Shown here: one piece after another, positions 59,492-64,000 of the stretch
How the letters are laid out: each line of letters opens with the position of its first letter
Numbering within the stretch: the first letter of the stretch is position 1
Assembly (NCBI GenBank): GCA_902729315.2
Contig: LR746265.1
Coordinates: 8,365,392-8,429,391, forward strand
Direction: 5' to 3'
DNA: 64,000 nucleotides
Source of the DNA: Spirodela intermedia
Lineage: Eukaryota; Streptophyta; Magnoliopsida; Alismatales; Araceae
Notes under the pieces: model-generated
Database searches by the model: none
What the model was told of the DNA's origin: nothing
What the model saw: only the letters and a program-made list of their open reading frames with translations
Position numbers and translations under genes: made by a program

Positions 59492-61811
59492 GTTTCTGGA
59501 GAAGAACCCGGTGATTTCCGGCAGGAAACAACACCCTCCGTACCTGCAGCTCTCCCGAGCGTTATTCCCCACCCAGAAAAACCATCAGAACTTGGTGGCG
59601 GGCTGTCCTGTTGAGAAAGCAGCTGGAATCGAGGGAGGAAGTGTGGACGAGGTTGTCGGGCTACAGGAGGAAGCGAGGATGTCTCCCATCCCGGATCGGG
59701 TACATGCTTCGACGTCCCTCATTCCTTTCCTTGACGGCGACTGTAGAGAGCTTTCTCTCTCCATCCCAAAGCACATCACATCTTGACAATAGGAATGTCC
59801 TATCCAAAATCGACAGGTGCAGGTCGGAAATTCTCCATTATACAAGGTAGAGAGAATGTTGGGTGCAGGAGGTTTTGGGCTGGTCTACATTGGACGAAGG
59901 GTGGCTGGTGGATCTCAGGGCAATGGGCCCAATGCCTTTAAGGTTTAGTTTCAACCTCCCATCACTCCTGCCAAGGGAATCTTTAAATACTGCTGTTTTA
60001 TGTTGTCTCTTTCATTTTCCTGCGGTGGGTGTAGGTAGCACTGAAGTTTGAGCATAGAAATAGCACGGGTTGCAGATTTGGCCCCCCATATGAATGGCAA
60101 GTTTATGAGTAAGAAGACACCCCCTACTGCTCTAATTTATTACGTATTGTGTCGATCTAAAACTACGTTCTTCATCCGACTTTGTGAATATGGTTTTAGC
60201 CATCTCAAGGGATGCTATGGATTGCCTAGGGTGCACTACAAGGGCCGCCAAGGAGATTATTTCATCATGGTTGGCGTAGAGTCTTTCATTTTATTGTTTC
60301 CTCGAATGATGTTTTTTATTGAAAGCTAATTATGATATTGTTGATGATGATTGCTGCAGATCATGGACATCCTTGGACCAAGTCTCCTGGATGTGTTCAT
60401 ATCCATTGGGCAAGTGTAAGAAAATAATCTTGACTTCATATTCAAAGTCAATATTCTGTTGAGAATTGTGCTATTGAGTTTGACTAACTCCTTGGACAGA
60501 ATGCCACCAAATATGGTGGCTTGTATTGCTGTGGAGGCAATATCCATCCTTGAGAAGCTACACCAAAAAGGGTACGTATGGCTTTGTGGCAGTGTGATAT
60601 TTTTTCAATTAAATTTTTGCAAAGGTCACAGTAATCAATTCATTGCTCCCTTGTGCACTCCCCTCCCTCCCTCCACCCACACAAAAAAAAAAACATGCCA
60701 GGTTTGTGCATGGAGACGTCAAGCCAGAGAATTTATTGTTGGGTAAACCCGGAAGCTCAGGGGAGAAGAAGCTTTTTCTCATCGACTTTGGGCTGGGTAT
60801 GTTGCTGCATTCCAATCACTTCTTGTTTTCACCTTTCGCACCTATTGATTTTAGAGTAGGGTTTGTTTTTCCAAGTATATAAACAAATTCGTCTTGACTG
60901 AGAAGTCCCTGTCTGTATCAACATCAGTGATATTTTTGTGCTTTGTTCAGAGCCTGTACAAATGCTAATTGGTGTCATTAATATTTTAATCAGCTTCAAT
61001 GTGGAGGGACAGTTTGTCAGGCCAGCATGTCAGCTTATGCCAACAGCCAGATAATTTCAGGTTTTTTGGGAAACGATATTCTATTTTTTCCCTAAATTCT
61101 TAGCTAAGAGGAGGATTCATAAAATCTTACCCCTACCTTACTATCTATCTCATGTTCCCTAGGGGCACAACACGATATGCAAGCGTCCATGCACATTTAG
61201 GCCTCACAGCGAGTAGAAGAGATGATCTTGAGTCATTGGCCTACACTCTGATTTTTTTGATTAAAGGAAGGCTGCCGTGGGAAGGCTATCAGGTTTGCTT
61301 TCACCTCTACTTGTACATGTTCTCCCATCTCTTTGATTGATCACTTGCTGATTCTTATGCCAACTATGTAGGGGAATGACAAGAGGTTTCTAGTCTTCAT
61401 GAACAAGACTGTAACCTCCCCCGAGACGCTGTGTGGTGGCTGTCCCCCTCCTTTTGCACAATTCCTTGAAGCAGTGAAGAAGATACAATTTGTTGAGCAG
61501 CCCACCTACTCGAAGCTCATTTCTCTTTTTGGAAGCTTGATATGCCCCCCCTGCACCCTGTTAAAGACCATTCGGATTGATGCAATTTTGAAGGTGGTTG
61601 CAAACATGACATCACTGAAATTACCTCACATATTTTTATTTTATGTCAGATGGTTTTATCTCTTTTTCATGGCTCTATCATCTGTTGTTAAATAGGCTGA
61701 CCATGTTTCCAACAGGTTCACCAAAAACGTGGAAGATTGCAGGTAAATAATGAAGAAGATGAGTGTCATAGAAAGAAACGGATAAAATGTTTGATTGATG
61801 ACAGACCATGA
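59492..61811 (+). CDS. MUT9-like/EL1-type (casein kinase 1-like) protein kinase, C-terminally truncated, 5' end unresolved
   Basis: Exons read are up to 59699, then 59817-59942, 60035-60108, 60200-60269, 60360-60415, 60500-60571, 60702-60796, 60994-61060, 61163-61292, 61372-61593 and 61716-61811, all joining in phase. Kinase landmarks: Gly loop [15 protein letters not shown] lysine, HGDVKPEN catalytic loop, DFGLAS, and [10 protein letters not shown]...[11 protein letters not shown] typical of plant MLK/EL1 kinases, which phosphorylate histone H3, DELLA or flowering regulators. From the internal ATG at 59679 the product is 342 residues. Family members are near 700; here the frame ends about 20 residues after [10 protein letters not shown], so the C-terminal half is missing. 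The upstream exon ([11 protein letters not shown]...SPIPDR) has no ATG before 59679 and is closed by TGA at 59478, so a spliced first exon, perhaps ending at the donor CGG/GTATGT (59023/59024), is likely. An AATAAA follows at 61833. Confidence 0.82.
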
Positions 61812-63339
61812 CCATGTACATGTAAGAATATAAATAAAATCTGTAAAGTGCCAATTGAGAAAACATAAATCTCATGACTAAATTATTTATTATTATTGTT
61901 ATTATTTATTCATAAAGAAAACGATAGTTTAAAAGCCTCATATTAAGGGCATGAATATAATACTTTTTTAATGTAATCATAGCTATTGATAAAAGTGTGT
62001 AATTAATATTTATGCAAAAACAGAAACTATATCAATCAATGATAATAATACAAGACAATCATTTAGAGGGCGTGAGTATAAGTAGATATTTATATCATAG
62101 TTACTCTTGCTAGGAATATGTATCATTTATTGCCAACATTTAAACTTTAGAAATGTTTTGTACCTACTATCTATTCACCTTAGAAATGGCACCACTTTGG
62201 ACGTAACCTATTGAGTACAGGAATATAATATGTTTAAGTACATTCACACTTACAAATTATCAGAAATAATTATTAGACCGATAAATGTAAATTTTATGCA
62301 TAAATAATGAATATTACTTTTTTATAAGAAAGCTGGCACATAAAAATACAGTATTAAAGGGAAGAAATCTAATATTATTTCATACAATCATAATGATTAG
62401 TTGCAATGAATAATTACTATAGTTTACCAAAATGAAAATTTTATCAGTAAATAAATGAACACTACAAGTATTGGATTAAATGGCACGAATTTGATAGTTT
62501 AGGTTATATTTATAATTACTAATCACTATGATTAAAATTATTTATTAGAATATGTAAAGTTATGAAGAAATAAGAATTATGTATTGGAAGCTTATGTGTC
62601 CACCAAAGGACACACATCCACCCCATAATGTGTTTAGAACCACATGTAGTCCAAAACTGAAAGTAATGTAATGTCGTAATTGGTTCCCATCATAGTAAAA
62701 GTATGATTTCTTTAGTGATGATCTAAAAATTAAGAAGCATCTAGATTCATAGAAGATTGGGTATATAAAGAGGAGTTTGAAATAAAAGTCGCATAGTTAT
62801 GCTTTGTAATGTTTTCAATTTGAAAAGCATATCTTGACAAAGTTAAATCTTATATGATTCACATGAATGAATGTCATCGTATATACTTTTTATACATTGC
62901 ACCCTCTAGATGTTTTCCTAAACTTGAAGAAAAATGTACCCATCGTCAAATCTTGATTCATTCCATTGATGAGTGGAAAATAAATTTCTTGTCTAAACTA
63001 GGACTTTAAGCATAAGTAGGAAGTTATTGTATTAACAAGTGTGTCGATTTATGAGGATGATGAATTAATCATGGAAACTATTTATTGAAACAAATTATTA
63101 TCTATTTTGACTGTAGTCTAATGTACAATTGTAATTAAGAGTTACATAATTCTATATGCGACCCCTATTAAATGTTTTTGAGCCAAATCTATATTGTATA
63201 TAAATTTGTATATAATTTTACACATATAAAATGAATTTTTTGCCTTTTTAAGAGCACATGTATAATATTTTCAAGTATATTATTTTTACCTTTATTATTT
63301 GTTAATATAATGTCTTTTTTTGTCATAATAGGAAACCAC
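61812..63339. other. AT-rich intergenic region
   Basis: Downstream of the kinase stop codon the sequence becomes strongly AT-rich with no ORF resembling the missing C-terminal half of the kinase. Nothing else is recognised. Confidence 0.6.
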
Positions 63340-63772
63340 TGATAAGTTTTCATTATCATGAGTTAATAATTAGTAAATTATGAGAAATAGTTTTCAATTG
63401 ATTAATGTGATTTTGTTAGCTAATTATGTAATTTTCTATGCATTTATATGATTTTTATAGTCTTATTTTTTGAGATAAATCAAGAAAAAGAAATTAAAAT
63501 AAAAATATAGTAAAAAGAAGGGACCTGTCAACCAACCAGGCCTGCAAGTAGGTCAGAAGCGTAGTCGGGGGTAGCCGCAAGTAAGGGCTTGGGTGACTAG
63601 GACCAATGGAGGCATCTGTGCACCACTCCCCTTCCACGTCACCGATGGCCAACCAAGTCTGAGGCAAGGAGTGGTTGTACATGTGAGAGAAAAGTACTCA
63701 TTACTTGTAAATATGATATTACTATATACTCGCCTAAAACTTTGGCGCACAAGCGATGTGGGACTAAACCCA
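63340..63772 (+). repeat. Partial LTR of the TGATAAG family
   Basis: It starts TGATAAGTTTTCATTATCATG and follows the LTR with a short internal deletion after TAATTAGTAAA, through the CCTGCAAG/TATA region, to GATGTGGGACTAAACCCA. It then stops abruptly where another LTR start follows. Confidence 0.82.
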
Positions 63773-63773
63773 C

Positions 63774-64000
63774 TAATAAGTTTTCATTATCATGAGTTAA
63801 TAATTAGTAAATACTCATGATAAATAGACTTATATTTGTGGTAAAGAATGATTTTTGGTTTTCAATTGATTAACGTGAATTTTTGGGTAATTATGTGATT
63901 TTATACGATTTTTACAGTCTTACTTTTGAGATAAATGAAGAACACGAAATAAAAATAAAAATATTGCAAAAATTGGAGGACCCGCCAGCCAGCCATGCCC
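63774..64000 (+). repeat. Second LTR start, running off the window
   Basis: It begins TAATAAGTTTTCATTATCATG (first G mutated to A) and continues colinear with the LTR to GACCCGCCAGCCAGCC at the right edge. Together with the copy before it, it forms a head-to-tail pair of LTR 5' portions. Confidence 0.82.

Noticed and set aside
59511-59786. Kinase start at 59511 and read-through past 59699
   Set aside because: 59511 is GTG, not ATG, and reading on past CGG/GTACAT loses the [15 protein letters not shown] junction conserved in the kinase family.
1-64000. CRISPR arrays, operons, ribosome-binding sites, bacterial attachment sites
   Set aside because: The sequence is plant nuclear DNA with introns; the repeats present are microsatellites, tandem repeats and LTRs.

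Overview
The window is nuclear DNA from a flowering plant. It has spliceosomal genes with GT-AG introns, a nuclear-encoded plastid ribosomal protein, a Dof factor, a plant-type MUT9/EL1-like kinase, abundant (CT)n/(GA)n tracts and nested LTR retrotransposons. Several genes have very GC-rich, Ala/Gly/Pro/Ser-rich 5' exons inside AT-rich intergenic DNA. That contrast is typical of commelinid monocots, but the species is an inference I cannot settle.

Layout. 1-4676: decayed minus-strand Ty3/gypsy chromovirus whose 3' end lies beyond the left edge; gag, zinc knuckle, protease, RT, RNase H, integrase, PBS and 5' LTR are recognisable. 4677-5870: denser-GC, gene-free block, possibly an organelle-DNA insertion. 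6482-10599 (-): four-exon 3-hydroxybutyryl-CoA dehydrogenase-type enzyme. 11108-12190: tandem repeat of roughly 140-230 bp units. 13564-16522 (+): two-exon plastid ribosomal protein S5. 16523-25166: gene-poor, microsatellite-rich. 25167-26558 (+): two-exon Dof zinc-finger factor. 30011-30716 (+): two-exon LEA-like protein with a probable organelle-targeting leader. 30717-36389: gene-poor with diverged repeats. 36390-41897 (+): six-exon ESCRT-III SNF7/VPS32. 41898-45543: spacer with short tandem repeats and a perfect hairpin. 45627-46298 (+): secreted glycine-rich protein. 46976-57407: nested, alternately oriented copies of one LTR family, including a solo LTR with a 5-bp target-site duplication inside an older inverted copy. 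58126-61811: LTR-like sequence followed by a kinase gene of the MUT9-like/EL1 (casein kinase 1-like) family that stops shortly after the kinase domain. 63340-64000: two more partial copies of the same LTR family, running off the right edge.

The genes are unrelated housekeeping, regulatory and stress genes with separate promoters; nothing suggests a cluster acting in one pathway. All splice models were built by hand from reading frame, GT/AG sites and remembered family sequence, and no search was run. The most notable structures are the nested LTR cluster, the truncated kinase with a family-type LTR terminus upstream, and the tandem repeat block near 11-12 kb.
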